64,000 nt of DNA. Source: Achatina immaculata. Its lineage: Eukaryota > Mollusca > Gastropoda > Stylommatophora > Achatinidae. The notes beneath the pieces are model-generated. The model was not told the origin of the DNA. It saw nothing but the letters and a program-made list of their open reading frames with translations, and did not search any database. The stretch lies in assembly GCA_009760885.1 (NCBI GenBank), contig CM019713.1, positions 11,049,274 to 11,113,273 on the forward strand. Direction: 5' to 3'. Both the position numbers and the translations under genes were made by a program. Every line of letters starts with the position of its first letter. Positions within the stretch are counted from its first letter, which is position 1. This document shows positions 1 to 10,432 of the stretch, piece by piece.

Positions 1-117
1 TAATAATTGAGGTACAATGAGGGAAATTAAAAGGAGGACATCTATCACTCTTCAGAAAGTAAAACAAGTAAAGAATCTGTGGAGAGGAACAGATAGAACA
101 ACAACAACAACAAAGTT

Positions 118-635
118 TTTTAAGGGCATGCATCTTTCAAATCAGAACTATGAAACCTGGACACTTAACAAAATAGCTGAGAAACACATAAATGCCTTTG
201 AATGTAAATGCTGCAGAAGAGCCCTTTAAATATCAATTTAAAAAAAAAAACAAATATATCCATACTATGGGAACTTAATATTGAAGAAGTTTGATTAGTA
301 AAGAGGATTAAACAGAGAAAACCGAAATATTTTGGACATAATAAATGTTATGAGAATTTAGAGAAGACAGCTTTGGAAGGATACAAGGGATGGCGACTGC
401 AGTAAAACTGGTTTAAATTTTAAAAAATGTAGATAGAAGTGTATGGTGCAGTTTTACAAAGTTAGGGAGGGAGTGAGTAAGATGAGAAAAAAAACGAATA
501 GAAAGTATGAAAATATATAAATGAAAAACATACAACATCCAATATTTCGGCGTGAGCCTTTTTCGAGGATTACATGCAAGAAAGCTGTTAGGGAGGAAAG
601 TTCCGCAAGGGACATGCAAATGACTGACTGACTTA
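118..635 (+). mobile_element. Family C LINE 3' fragment, interrupted
   Basis: Degenerate 3' end of a non-LTR retrotransposon. The translation keeps the C-terminal signature YETWTLNKIAEKHINAFECK and then, with stops, the piece that in other copies reads LVKRIK and FGHIKRHDNLEKT. The end, near 590-635, matches the other family C tails (ttccgcaagggacatgcaaa followed by a tetranucleotide repeat, here gact). Between about 388 and 580 the family C sequence is replaced by an antisense Penelope-like end. Family C elsewhere in the window is seen at 9.0, 20.9, 22.5, 26.2, 28.1, 39.5, 52.4 and 56.0 kb. It is a dead, 5'-truncated copy; the reading frame is broken in several places. Confidence 0.85.
388..582 (-). 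mobile_element. Penelope-like 3'-end module, copy 1
   Basis: On the minus strand this reads a short stem-loop (GGC-TCAC-GCC) followed by GAAATATTGGATG. It then has a T-rich segment and the words tgtaaaactg and ccatacacttctatctac, which recur at 12.85 and 16.6 kb. The arrangement of a CTGA-like box, a GGC/GCC stem and GAAA resembles the degenerate hammerhead motif known at Penelope-like element ends. The assignment to Penelope-like elements is inference from this motif; no reverse transcriptase is attached. Confidence 0.5.
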
Positions 636-667
636 AATTAAGTGAGCTGTCGCACAAGTAAACATAA

Positions 668-711
668 AGGAGACTCTCTCTCTTTCTTTCTTTCTCTCTC
701 TCTCTGTCTCT
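668..711 (-). repeat. (GA)n tail of family A LINE
   Basis: CT-rich microsatellite on the plus strand, directly next to the 3' terminus of the family A LINE. The two other family A ends (36.1 and 50 kb) have the same microsatellite in the same place, so this is the element's tail and not a chance neighbour. Confidence 0.8.
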
Positions 712-2230
712 CCTAACCTAAGTGCCCAGGGCACATGGGGCTTCCTCAAGGATTTTCCACAAATGCATGTCCTTTGCTTTTTTTTTCCGCTCTTGCCCAA
801 GTGAACCCTCTATTGCTCAGCATCCTTTCTGTTGTTCTTCTCCATGTCTCTTTTGGTCTACCTTTACTTCTATTCCCCTGTGGTGTCCATCTTAGTGCTC
901 TTTTTTAGTAGTGAGTTATCAGTCATTCGGAGCACATGTCCCAACCATCGCCAGCGTCTTTCCTCAATAATTGCTGTCAGTGGCTTCATCTGCATTTCTG
1001 CCAACAGGATGTTATTTCTTATGGTTTTTGGTCAAAACATTTTTCTAACTCTTCGTAAACATTTAGTCTGGAAAGAATTCAGCTTGTTTTCTATTGTTTT
1101 GATGATTTTCCAGCATTCACTTCTATAGAGTAGTACACGTAGAACATTACTCTTAAATAACCTGATTTTTGTCTTCAGGCTTAGTTTTTTAGATTTCCAT
1201 ATAGTCTGCAGCATCACAATACCCAGGTTTGCTCTATTAAGTCTGCTGTTGATGTCCTCTGTGCTGTCTCCATTTTCTACTACTCTGCTGCCAAGGTATA
1301 TAAATTCATTGACGTCCTCCACTAACTTGCTATCTACTCTGAGTACGTTTCTGTTGTTCACATTTGGCTTCAATAACTTTGTTTTTCCTACGTTGATCTT
1401 TAGTCCTATGTTGTTTGCATTCTGAATTAGCTTGTTTATTTTATCTTTTCATATCTTTGTGGCTGCTTGATAGTAGACAGATGTCATCCGCAAAGTCAAG
1501 GTCCTCCAGCACTGTGTCAAGGGTCCATTGTAATCATCTGCGTTTGTCTGATGTTGCCTCCTTCATTAACCAGTCGACTGCCAAGATAAATAATGTTGGT
1601 GATAGTACATATCCCTGCTTCACTCCTGTTTGTACCCTAAAGCTGCTGGAGGTATGTTCTCCAGAGATCACTTTGCACCGAAAACGCTTTGATGACATTT
1701 ATTATCTTATTTGGGAGGCCATGCCATCTTAGAATTTTCCACAGTGCATCTCTGTTGACACTGTCAAAGGCTTTTTCAAAATCTATAAACAATGCATATG
1801 GTGTGCTACGCGACTCATTTGCCTGTTCCAATATTTGTCTAAGTACAGCTATATGGTTTATGCATAATCTTCCTTTCCTAAATCCTGCCTGCTCTTTCCG
1901 AAGTTTTCTCTCAAGTGCTGGTACAATTAGGTTGATGATTATTCTGCAAAATACTTTACTGGTGAGTGGCAGTAGGGTAATGCCTTTCCAGTTCCCGCAA
2001 TCTTTGAGGTCACCCTTCTTCGGTAGTTTTACTATAAGGCCAGTTTTCCACTCCTCTTGAGCTTTTTCTAGGTCCCAAATTTGTTGTAGTATCTGGCAGA
2101 GTTGTTTTGGTGTTTCTGTTTCTTCTGCTTTCAACATCTCAGCAGTCACTTCATCTTCACCTGGTGCCTTGTCTAATTTTAAGACTCGCTCTGCTAACTT
2201 GAAAACAATTTTGATACGTCTCAATGTAGT
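668..2230 (-). pseudogene. Family A LINE, RT and C-terminal region
   Basis: Non-LTR retrotransposon polyprotein relic read right to left. Positions 2224-1637 encode an uninterrupted 195-residue RT segment: domain 0/1 (KAPGEDEVTAEMLK), EEQAGFRKGR-type motif (KEQAGFRKGRLC) and catalytic motif A (FIDFEKAFDSVNRDALW). The motif C tetrad FADD is readable near 1480-1500 in another frame (LDFADDICLL), so at least one frameshift separates them. Positions 1373-1032 give the thumb/C-terminal part (FIYLGSRVVENGDSTEDI), and 1030-700 the terminal part with RWRWLGHVLRMTDNSL and a KGRPKETWRRT-like motif. The 3' end abuts a (GA)n tract on its own strand. The 5' end, including the endonuclease, is missing. Other copies of the same end lie at 36.1 and 50 kb. 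Confidence 0.9.
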
Positions 2231-2274
2231 TCATTTCTGTACCAGTTCTCTCCCCTTGCTGACTCAAATGGGGT

Positions 2275-2522
2275 TACGTACAGTCCGATTTAGCAGGCAG
2301 CGGCCCATAGTAGACAAGCTAGCGTTAAGGTTAGTGAACCATACCCGACCAAGACCTTGTCCTTTTCTCCTAGTTGGTACTCCTGGTAACAGCCCTCGCC
2401 TGACTAACGGATCAGTGATAGCTATGGCTCCCATCCGATGGAGTCTGATAGAGGAGTATTAACACCCCCTGTATTTTTCTATCTCCACTCAAGGACTGAA
2501 AATATAGCGGTAGTGACCTACT
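2275..2522 (+). mobile_element. GAA-tailed SINE-like element (SLE), copy 1, tail lost
   Basis: Short interspersed element. It shares ordered blocks with copies at 14.6, 18.8, 44.1, 49.5, 59.1 and 59.9 kb: a 5' unit ending in cccatag...gctagcgt..ggtta, then gaccaagaccttgtcc, then taacggatcagtgat, then atggagtct and tctccactcaaggactgaaa. This copy has about two degenerate 5' units and stops before the GAA-rich tail. No coding capacity is visible. Confidence 0.75.
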
Positions 2523-3128
2523 TCTAGGACATCCTCGTTCATAGCCACCTGAAGCGAAACATCGCATATGTTGGCACCAGAAAATGTAACCACCCTCTCT
2601 GTGTTACCTGCCCTGTAGTCTAGGAAATGAAAACAAATAAAACGATCACCTTTCCCAAAAATATCCTAACTCTCCATGAGGGATTCACATGCGAGTCCCG
2701 TTTGCAAAAGATGCGGGATAACCTTCATTGATGAAACTGGTCTCAGATTAGGTGACCGCATGCAGAAAAATCTGTATGATATCACCCAGCACGCTTTGAA
2801 ACCAGTCCCTAATCATTTTAATGACCCCAACCACAGTGTCTAATCTTATTTTCTGGTAACAACCATCAAACAATGTCACGCTGATGACAAAAGCCGTCTA
2901 GCACTTGAGAACAGTTACATTCAGGAAAATAGGACCCTGGGACCACATGGTTTGAACTCGCAATTTAGCTACACCTAACATTTCCCTAATCCTTCGACAA
3001 TCATATTCCCTTTACACTAAGTTCCACTCCTTTCTCGCTTGTAGCACATAGTTCAGAACCTCCTCACAGCATCAGATTACAACCCATCTGCCCCAACTAT
3101 AATCACCTTCATAATCATCTTCTCCCGG
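2523..3128. other. Unassigned spacer
   Basis: No open frame, repeat family or RNA gene is recognisable in this stretch. Composition is ordinary A+T-leaning genomic DNA. Confidence 0.4.
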
Positions 3129-3354
3129 CTAGATTACCATTGTATCACTCTCTCTCCTTTCCGCGCCCCCCCCCCCCAAACCCCAATTTACGACCCATCT
3201 ATCACACATCATGTCTCCATTTAAACATTCTCTACACTCCATCAAGCGCACTTCTGAAAACAGCCTCTTATAAGTCACAGCTAAGTGCTCCATTAATTTT
3301 ATTTTAACTTTTTTTTCCATTACTATTTTTTACACATCATTCACGTAAATGTAA

Positions 3355-3462
3355 TCTTCTCTTTCTTCGTCCTGGGTGTTTTTGTATGATTAAGGCTCAC
3401 GCCGAAACGTCACAACTTTGTAGTCGTTAAGTAATAAAGCTGTTCCTACTTTTTTCCTAGTT
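3355..3462 (+). mobile_element. Penelope-like 3'-end module, divergent copy 2
   Basis: Contains ttaaggctcacgccgaaacg, a GGC-TCAC-GCC hairpin followed by GAAAC. It then has gtaataaagctgttcctact, typical of the 3' side of Penelope-like elements as I know them. It shares the hairpin-GAAA core with the modules at 0.55, 12.84 and 16.59 kb. It is short and has no attached coding sequence, so the family call is tentative. Confidence 0.4.
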
Positions 3463-3470
3463 TATACATT

Positions 3471-3950
3471 TTGTTATCACGACTTTACTGCAGTGGCTTC
3501 GTGGATAGTATATTTATATACTTAGTTTTAAATACTGTACTTATATTATGTACTTATACTTATATTCCCGAGTTAGATATGACGCTGTACCCTCATCGGG
3601 TTTATCTCATCGGCAGCAAAGAAAATTATGTTCGTACTATCAAAGAGCTCGGACTATCAACAATAATAAACGACATAACTGGCGAGATAGAGAAACTTTC
3701 ATGCAATTTCTTGTATTCTTGTCTAACTGGCCCTATAAATCGCATATTATGTGAGAATGTTACAAAGAGGATATTTCAGACTACAGTTATACCGATGTTC
3801 AGTCGCATTTTATCAACTCTGACCGCCGAATTTTTCGTTATTTCTGAGGCAGATGGTTACTGTGGTCATGACGATGCAGTTCTATATCTGCTGTGTTCTT
3901 CCAATCTCTCAGGAGCCTTGTCACATGCTCAGAGATCTACCAAATTTTAG
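3471..3950 (+). other. Unrecognised open frame (159 codons)
   Basis: An ATG-initiated frame with a hydrophobic N-terminal stretch (VDSIFIYLVLNTVLILCTY) and otherwise unremarkable composition. I do not recognise any family. It starts just after a Penelope-like end, so it may be transposon flank or chance. There are no splice-site, polyadenylation or codon-bias arguments strong enough to call a gene. Confidence 0.15.
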
Positions 3951-4080
3951 AGGTCTATATTTACTGCAGCCTTCTTTGGTCGTTACTTAAGAAAAAGCCG
4001 AGGTTCCCTTCCCCCACTCCGCCCCCCCCCCCCCCAATCCCCCAGGCTTTAAAGTAAAATCCCCGCCACACAAATCATAA

Positions 4081-4292
4081 CCATGGTTTTAGGTCCAATA
4101 TGAACCCGCGATTGTCGCCATGGTTTTAGGTCCAATATGAACCCGCGTTTATCGCCATGGTTTTAGGTCCAATATGAACCCGCGTTTATCGCCATGGTTT
4201 TAAGACCAATATGAACCCGCGTTTATCGCCATGGTTTTAAGACCAATATGAACCTGAGTTTGTCGCCATGGTCTTAGGGCCAATATGAACCC
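4081..4292. repeat. 37-bp tandem repeat, about 5.7 copies
   Basis: Monomer begins ccatggttttaggtccaata and continues with tgaacccgcgtttatcg. Copies are nearly identical at the left end and drift toward the right (gtccaat to gaccaat, then gggccaat). A poly-C run precedes it (about 4021-4036). Confidence 0.9.
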
Positions 4293-4682
4293 CTTGCTGT
4301 AATATATATGGTTGGGGGGGATTAACTCCCTATTTGGGCCCCTAGGTTAATTTTACTAAAGGTCCCCTTCCTCTCCTACTTATATCATCCATCTGATATA
4401 ACAGTGATCTATGCTATTACTATTAATATGACTTTGTATTACACAGACCAAACATAAACTGATACACTGATGTCTTTTGGTTAGCGTAACGTGTTAGTGC
4501 AGGGGAAAATAGTTACAAATCATTGTTACATAACACAATAAACTGCATTTGGTCAGATTTTTTTTTAGGTCGCCTCTAGAATTCAGCCTGTTCAGTGTAA
4601 CAATTAATTCGCCACAGAATGTATACACATTTCTACGTTGTTACAGAAACCTCTAGGCTCATTACTTTTTTGCCCGTGTCAG

Positions 4683-4850
4683 ATAAAAGGTAAAATCCCC
4701 GCTTCCGTGCCATTAAGGCATATTGTTAGGCCCGTATTTCTAAGACCTTCGGCGCGTGAAAGTCTGATGTGATTAGTATCACGCCTGGCCGCATTTACCT
4801 TCCCAGACTTCTCTGGTACCCATTTTTAGAGGCTGGGTGGACCCCGTGAC
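4683..4850 (-). mobile_element. SINE-I fragment, body and tail only
   Basis: Minus-strand copy of the tRNA-derived SINE seen complete at 52.73 kb. It keeps the central block (CCCAGCCTCTAAAAATGGGT), then CAGAGAAGTCTGGGAAGGTAAA, and the 3' end ending in GGGGATTTTACC. The tRNA-like head is missing on the right side (beyond about 4850). Confidence 0.75.
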
Positions 4851-4927
4851 CCTTTTTCAAAATGAATTTTTTTTTTTTTTTTACTAAAAATAAATTCTTA
4901 AACAAAATTCAGATCTTGACAGCTGTC

Positions 4928-5142
4928 CCTCAACATTTTAGCAGTGATTTCCATTAAGTGTAACATTTTAGCAGCGCTCTCGATTAAGTGTAACATGTTA
5001 GCAATGCTTTCCATTAAGTGTAATATTTTAGCAGTGCTATCCATTAAGTGTAACATTTTAATAGCGATTTCCATTAAGTGTAACATTTTAGTAGTGATTT
5101 CCATTAAGTGTAACATTTTAGCAGTGCTCTCCATTAAGTATA
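4928..5142. repeat. 30-bp tandem repeat, 7 copies
   Basis: Monomer of the form aacattttagcagtgatttc followed by cattaagtgt. Because 30 is a multiple of three, the array is open on both strands as a 10-residue repeat. I treat both frames as artefacts. Confidence 0.9.
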
Positions 5143-5941
5143 ATCAGTTCTCACCATCTCATTTGGTTCGAAAAGAAAAAAAAAACACATTCGGTATACA
5201 CCTAACTATGTAATAAAATCAAGAACAAAGCAAGAACAAGAAGTAATGACAGCTTCTAGCCAACAAATTCATCTTAAACACTTGATATAATCAGTAAAAT
5301 AAATCCGCCATGAAGCATACAAAGTGAAAATACTTCCTGCTACATGAGTTAAATCGTTCGGCCTACACTTAAATGAACAAGACTGCTACCTGGTGTACAA
5401 GAAACCGATATCCGGGTAAGGTGAACTGGGATACGAAGCGCGGCTTAGAAATACGACGGCGGTTTATATGGTGGATCAGAAACCCCTGGCCCGCGGACCA
5501 CATGAGGTTCGCCGTTACTCTATGTGCCTACTGTGATACAGGAAAAAAAAACAAACCCCAGTCTAATTTCGAATACAGCGTGCTTTATTCTTCAAATACA
5601 CATGCCGACTGATTGATCTAAAAATACTTTATAGTGGAGCAAGGCAAACATTTTTCACCGTCATTTAAAAAAAAAAAACAACTTTGGTGTTTTAACTCTT
5701 TTACTTCAGAATTAATTTCCATGCTCTCTCATAATACATTTTGATGAGAATTTTTGATAGAAACTAGAAGAAAGTTACTTTTATAATTTAAAAATGTAGG
5801 CTGGGTTAGAAATGTGATACTTTCCGTTTTATTTAAACTTTGCCTAAAAATCACTCTGAGCACTGATTGACATAGACGTGCAAGATCTACCAACCCTGCC
5901 AGTATTGTCTTGGTATGAAAGAGTTAAAATTATCTGCATGT

Positions 5942-5942
5942 G

Positions 5943-5977
<35 letters not shown>
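5942..5977. repeat. (TA)n microsatellite
   Basis: Uninterrupted alternating TA tract. The 800 bases to its left (5143-5941) hold no feature I can support. Confidence 0.95.
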
Positions 5978-5980
<3 letters not shown>

Positions 5981-5999
5981 GATATCGTCTGCTCGTAAT

Positions 6000-6092
6000 A
6001 AGTATGTACGTATAGAGAACACAATCTACTTTATGTACGTATAGAGAACACAATCTACTTTATGTACGTATAGAGAACGCAATCTACTTAAT
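6000..6092. repeat. 29-bp tandem repeat, 3 copies
   Basis: Three copies of atgtacgtatagagaacaca plus atctacttt, the last with gcaatc for acaatc. It follows closely on the (TA)n tract. Confidence 0.9.
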
Positions 6093-6519
6093 TTATTAAA
6101 TTACCGCATGTCGAAACTAGTCTTTTTTTCTATACAGAACTGTTGTTACTAGTCTACATGTGTACAGGGCACAGTGTCTGTGCTAAAGCCCCGTTTGTTA
6201 ACTCGCGCATTTTCTGCTCCTTCCGTGAATGTTAACAATGATCACGGCTTCGTCACGAATCTTCCGTGTGAAGCAGATGCTTTTGACTTTGATTGACAAG
6301 TTTTTTTCCTTCTTCTTCTTCTTTATTTTTGTATGACAGGCCACAGGTGCAGTATATTCGACACGTGGAAATGGTTAATCTTGCCTGCTTTTTAAAAAAA
6401 ATTAATTGGAATAGCCATTCTGGTTTATTTTCTTGAAGAAGCAAAGACTGAAAGTTTTGTTTCGCCACGTTGTGTGACTCTAAGTTGTAGGGATAATTAC
6501 AAATATGTACAACGAAGCA

Positions 6520-6585
6520 TGGACGTCCACGTGGCATAGTGGTTAGAGGGGCCGTTCAAGGAAGGGACTTACCGAAGTCGTGACA
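6520..6585 (+). mobile_element. tRNA-like SINE head fragment
   Basis: The string acgtggcatagtggttagag is a good match to a tRNA D-arm/A box (TRGYnnARnGG). The rest of the head and the B box are not recognisable downstream. It is more likely a SINE relic than a tRNA gene, since no acceptor or anticodon stem can be drawn. Confidence 0.35.
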
Positions 6586-6654
6586 TAACTAAAGAGTTGA
6601 AAAAAAAAACTGGAAATGAATTTCAATTGACTGACAAGAATAGTGTTGTAACGA

Positions 6655-7120
6655 AGGAGTGGCCAAACATAGAATTTTCAATACAAATGTAAAGACTCTC
6701 CTGCTATATTGTTCGGAGACATGGATTATGACCAAGACAATACAACAGAGGATACAAACATTAAATGGCAGGACAAACAAGATCAGGAACGAGGAGGTCT
6801 GGGAAAGGGCAGAACAAGAACCTATGAAACTACAAATCATAACTAGGAAATGGAGGTGGATTGGCCACACGCTGAGAAAACCCGACACCAGCATAACAAG
6901 ACAGGCAGTGACATGGAGTCCTGAAGAAAATAGAAAACGAGGAAGACCTAGACTTACTTGGAGAAGAGAAATTATGACAGTGCTCAAAGACAAAGGATAC
7001 ACAAGGAAGGAAGCAGAGAATAATTCCAAGAACAGGGATGACTGGAGAGCCTTCATCCGTGGCCCATGTTCTCAAGGGAATGAAAGGCGATTATGATGAT
7101 GATGATGGTGGTGGTGGTGA
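6655..7120 (+). pseudogene. Family B LINE C-terminal fragment with (GAT)n tail
   Basis: A 145-codon frame covering the C-terminus of a non-LTR polyprotein. It starts in the thumb-type segment (LLLYCSETWIMTKTIQQRIQ) and continues with KWRWIGHTLRKP, RKRGRPRLTWRREI and DWRAFIRGPCSQGNERRL, ending at a stop next to a GAT/GGT repeat. This copy is intact over its length but has no RT catalytic domain, so it is a 5'-truncated insertion. Relatives at 24.36, 25.49 and 27.51 kb share the GRPRLTWRR and DWRAFIRGLYSQGSERR signatures. Confidence 0.88.
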
Positions 7121-7289
7121 AGGAATGTCACGAATAATATATTAAAGAAAAGAGGGGCGCAAATATTGTCTTAACGAAGGAATGTCAAATGAATCTTATG
7201 ATGTACAATAACAGCCATTGTTCGTGAGATAAATTCAGCTAACGTTTTCCTAACTGTCACGCCTTCCTTATTTCAGCCTTTTGATACAC

Positions 7290-7385
7290 AACCAAGTGGT
7301 TAGTGTCCGTGTCTCACACCGCAATGTCTATAGTTCGAGTACAGCGTCTCAGCTGCGTCAGAAGTCTATAGTTCGAGTACAGCGT
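7290..7385 (+). mobile_element. tRNA-like head leading into a satellite
   Basis: Reads caaccaagtggttagtgtcc (A-box-like) and, about 30 bases on, tagttcgagtac (B-box-like, consensus GGTTCGANTCC). The spacing between boxes fits a tRNA-derived Pol III promoter. The B-box segment is the first unit of the long array that follows. Confidence 0.5.
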
Positions 7386-8205
7386 CTCAGCTACCCCTAG
7401 GTCTATAGTTCGAGTACAGCGTCTCAGCTACCCCGAGGTCTATAGTTCGAGTACAGCGTCTCAGCTGCCCCAGAAGTCTATAGTTCGAGTACAACGTCTC
7501 AGCTACCCCAGAAGTCTATAGTTCGAGTACAGCGTCTCAGCTACCCCAGAGATTTATAGTTCGAGTACAGCGTCTCAGCTACCCTCTGAGATTTATAGTT
7601 CGAGTACAGCGTCTCAGCTACCCTCTGAGATTTATAGTTCGAGTACAGTGTCTCAGCTACCCTCTGAGATTTATAGTTCGAGTACAGCATCACAGCTACC
7701 CCAGAAGTCTCTATAGTTCGAGTACAGCGTCTCAGCTACCCCAGAGATTTATAGATCGAGTACAGCGTCTCAGCTACCCTCTGAGATTTATAGTTCGAGT
7801 ACAGTGTCTCAGCTACCCTCTGAGATTTATAGTTCGAGTACAGCATCACAGCTACCCCAGAAGTCTCTATAGTTCGAGTACAGCGTCTCAGCTACCCCAG
7901 AGATTTATAGATCGAGTACAGCGTCTCAGCTACCCCAGAGATTTATAGTTCGAGTACAGCGTCTCAGCTACCCCAGAGATTTATAGATCGAGTACAGCGT
8001 CTCAGCTACCCCCGAGATTTATAGTTCGAGTACAGAGTCTCAGCTACCCCCTGTAATTTATAGTTCGAGTACAGCGTCTCAGCTACCCCCTGTAATTTAT
8101 AGTTCGAGTACAGCGTCTCAGCTACCCCCTGTAATTTATAGTTCGAGTACAGCGTCTCAGCTAATACCGAGGTGTATAGTTCAAGTACACCATCTAAGCC
8201 ACCCC
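7326..8205. repeat. About 35-bp satellite with B-box-like core, about 25 copies
   Basis: Monomer tatagttcgagtacagcgtc tcagctacccc followed by a variable linker (agaag, gagat, tctgagat or ctgtaat). The linker variants fall in local blocks, and a three-unit higher-order pattern near 7650-7760 is repeated near 7810-7900. The minus strand carries a short open frame over part of it, which I treat as an artefact. Confidence 0.92.
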
Positions 8206-8281
8206 TGGGGCTGTAAAAACGTGTATGTGACACATTCCTGACAGAGTATCTGGCGTGACGATGATATCTGACACATATCAA

Positions 8282-8750
8282 CCTCTGCACCGGTCTTTAT
8301 CAACCTTTTTGCGCCCCCCCCCCCCCCCGGGACCCCTACATTAAAATATTTACGGCCGCTCATTTTGTTGCTTAATACACCCCCCCCCCCCAATTCTGTT
8401 CTTATCTTCCCCTTTCCTCACACATATACCATAAAATATAGCATAAAATATACCACTTCTAGTAAACTCACTAGAGTAGATATTTCCCTTTTAGAGTATC
8501 TAGTGGCTCGCTGCCATTGCAGAAAAGAGTAAATAAACATACAGTATACATACAGGGACGGCTTGCGGTATACTGTGTGTACAAGAGCAGGGTTTTTAAA
8601 AATCTCCTTCTGTAGAACTAAAAAATGACTTTTAACAAACCTGTCTTTGACAAAAACACAAACATGTAACTAGGCCCTAACGGCCCGCTAGAAGGAAGTA
8701 TTTTTCAGTCACGATCTCTGGGGCGGAATCCTGGTTGAGAAATCCTCTTC
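8282..8750. mobile_element. Possible hAT-like non-autonomous element
   Basis: The left end reads gtctttatcaaccttttt gcgc with a poly-C run. The right end, on the minus strand, reads gatttctcaaccaggattcc. These are roughly inverted (TTTMTCAACC) and the right end resembles hAT-type termini. No 8-bp target duplication could be confirmed and the inside is unrecognised. Confidence 0.25.
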
Positions 8751-8799
8751 TAGTTTTTGTTGTCAAAGAGTGACGGATGTTTTCGGGGTGATAAATTTA

Positions 8800-8912
8800 G
8801 TGCAGTATGACACAGCGGAACTTTCGCCCAATAAAGTGGTACAGCGGAACTTTCTCCCAATAAAGTGGTACAGAGGAACTTTCGCCCAATAAAGTGGTAC
8901 AGCGGAACGCCC
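8800..8912. repeat. 29-bp tandem repeat, about 3.7 copies
   Basis: Monomer gcggaactttcgcccaataa agtggtaca, with single-base changes (tcgccc/tctccc, gcgg/gagg). Confidence 0.92.
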
Positions 8913-8975
8913 TAGGCTAAACATACGCACTTTGTTCTCTCCCTTGAAATGTTTTCTCTGAGTAACTTAAGCATC

Positions 8976-9000
8976 TATACAACAACAACAAAACAACAAC
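8976..9000. repeat. (ACA)n short tract
   Basis: Short aacaacaac-type microsatellite just downstream (in element sense) of the family C LINE end at 9025. It may be a replacement of the usual AATG tail or an independent tract. Confidence 0.6.
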
Positions 9001-9024
9001 CTCTAAGTTTTCTCAGTCCCTTGT

Positions 9025-9455
9025 GGAACTTTGCCTTTCAGTCACCTCTCCTGTAGGCCTCTCGGTTGTGAGCAAGATGGCCTGTTGCTGATGCGTCCAT
9101 TCGCAGACTATTAACGATGTCTTGCAGCCATCTTCGCCTTGGTCTTCCTCTCTTTATTTTTCCCATTATGTACACTTCCAAGACGGTCTTCTCTAGATTA
9201 TCATGACGTTTAATGTGTCCAAAATATTTAAGTTTTCTCTCTTTAATCCTCTTTACTAGCCAGTCTTCTTCAATATTAAGTTCTTGTAATATGGATATAT
9301 TTGTTCTTTTTTGTGTGTTCATGATATTTGAACTCTTCTGTAGCATTCACGTTCATAAGAATTTATATGTTTCTCAGCTGCTTTGTCAAGACTCCAGGTC
9401 TCTCTGGCATATGTTGCTATGGGAAAGATGCATGCCCTTACCAATCTTATTTTTG
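9025..9455 (-). pseudogene. Family C LINE C-terminal fragment
   Basis: On the minus strand, positions 9346-9038 encode 102 residues with KRTNISILQELNIEEDWLVK, KYFGHIKRHDNLEKTVLE, KRGRPRRRWLQDI and HLAHNREAYR. Upstream, in another frame, degraded SLD(K/L)AAEKH-type sequence continues to about 9455. This is the shared C-terminus of family C, truncated at the 5' side with no catalytic RT motif. Confidence 0.88.
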
Positions 9456-9900
9456 TACTTCTGTCTGTTCCTCTCCACCGGAATTATCATCATTATTATT
9501 CTTACTGCACTTATTATTCTTACAGCATTTATTATTCTTACTGTACTTGCGTGTCGATCAGAAGCTCCCTGGATCGATCTCGCACTCCAGTGGAATATTT
9601 TTCTCGGGCCGATTGGCACCGGGGTCAGCCAGGTCTCAAGAAACAGGCACCCACAGTTTCTCTAGGCAAACAAGGACAGCGAGGACAGGGTACTGGCAAC
9701 CCGACATATCTAGTGGCCTAGAAATGTGAAGGCTTCACGTGAAAATGCTACTGGATACAAAGATTTTTTTTATTACTACCGAGAATCTGGCGACACTTTT
9801 CTGACCGCTGCTTACTACCATTAGCACTTTTTTTTCCTGTAGGCTGAAGTCTAAGTGATGAAGCGAAATTATCTATATGCAGGCACACATCAAATATCCT
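9456..9900. other. Unassigned spacer with short ORFs
   Basis: Starts with a small ATT/CTT-rich repeat (about 9482-9545) and continues into unique sequence. Overlapping open frames up to 150 codons run through it on the plus strand, but they extend from LINE antisense and resemble nothing I know. Confidence 0.3.
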
Positions 9901-9904
9901 TCAG

Positions 9905-10432
9905 TGCTATCTATAACGAATGAAACCCTTATGGGATCACCCTTAAAACATGGAAAGCCTTATGGGATCATTAAATAGGGAACGCCTTATGGGATCATTA
10001 AGCAGGGGAAGCCTTATGTAACCATTAAACAGTGAAAGTCTCATGAGATCATTAAACAGGGAGCGCCTTATGGGATCACCCTTAAGACATGACGTCTTAT
10101 GGAATCAGCGTTAGAACATGAAAAGTCTTATGGGATCGCCTTTAAAAACATGAAAATTCTTATGGGATCACCCTTAAAACATGAAAAGTCTTATGGGATC
10201 ACCCTTAAAACATGAGAAGCCCTTTGGGCCCTACCTTTAATCAGTGGAAGCCATCCAAGCTCTCCCTCAGAACATGGGAAGCACTTTCGAGCCTCCCTTA
10301 AAACAGAGGAAGATTTATGGGCTAACCCTTAAAACAGATAAAGCCTTATATGATCATCCTTAAAACTGGGAGGGCCTTGTGGGATCATCCTTAAAACAGT
10401 GGAAAGCCCTATAGGATCACTCTTCAAACTTA
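9905..10432. repeat. About 31-bp degenerate tandem repeat, about 16 copies
   Basis: Monomer ccttatgggatcacccttaa aacatgaaaag, with length variants of 27-34 bases and increasing divergence on the right (cctttgggcc, gatttatggg). Confidence 0.9.

Noticed and set aside
4081..8205. CRISPR-like array with regular repeats and short variable linkers
   Set aside because: Linkers are 4-8 bases and themselves repeated, no cas genes exist, and the context is eukaryotic; these are satellites.
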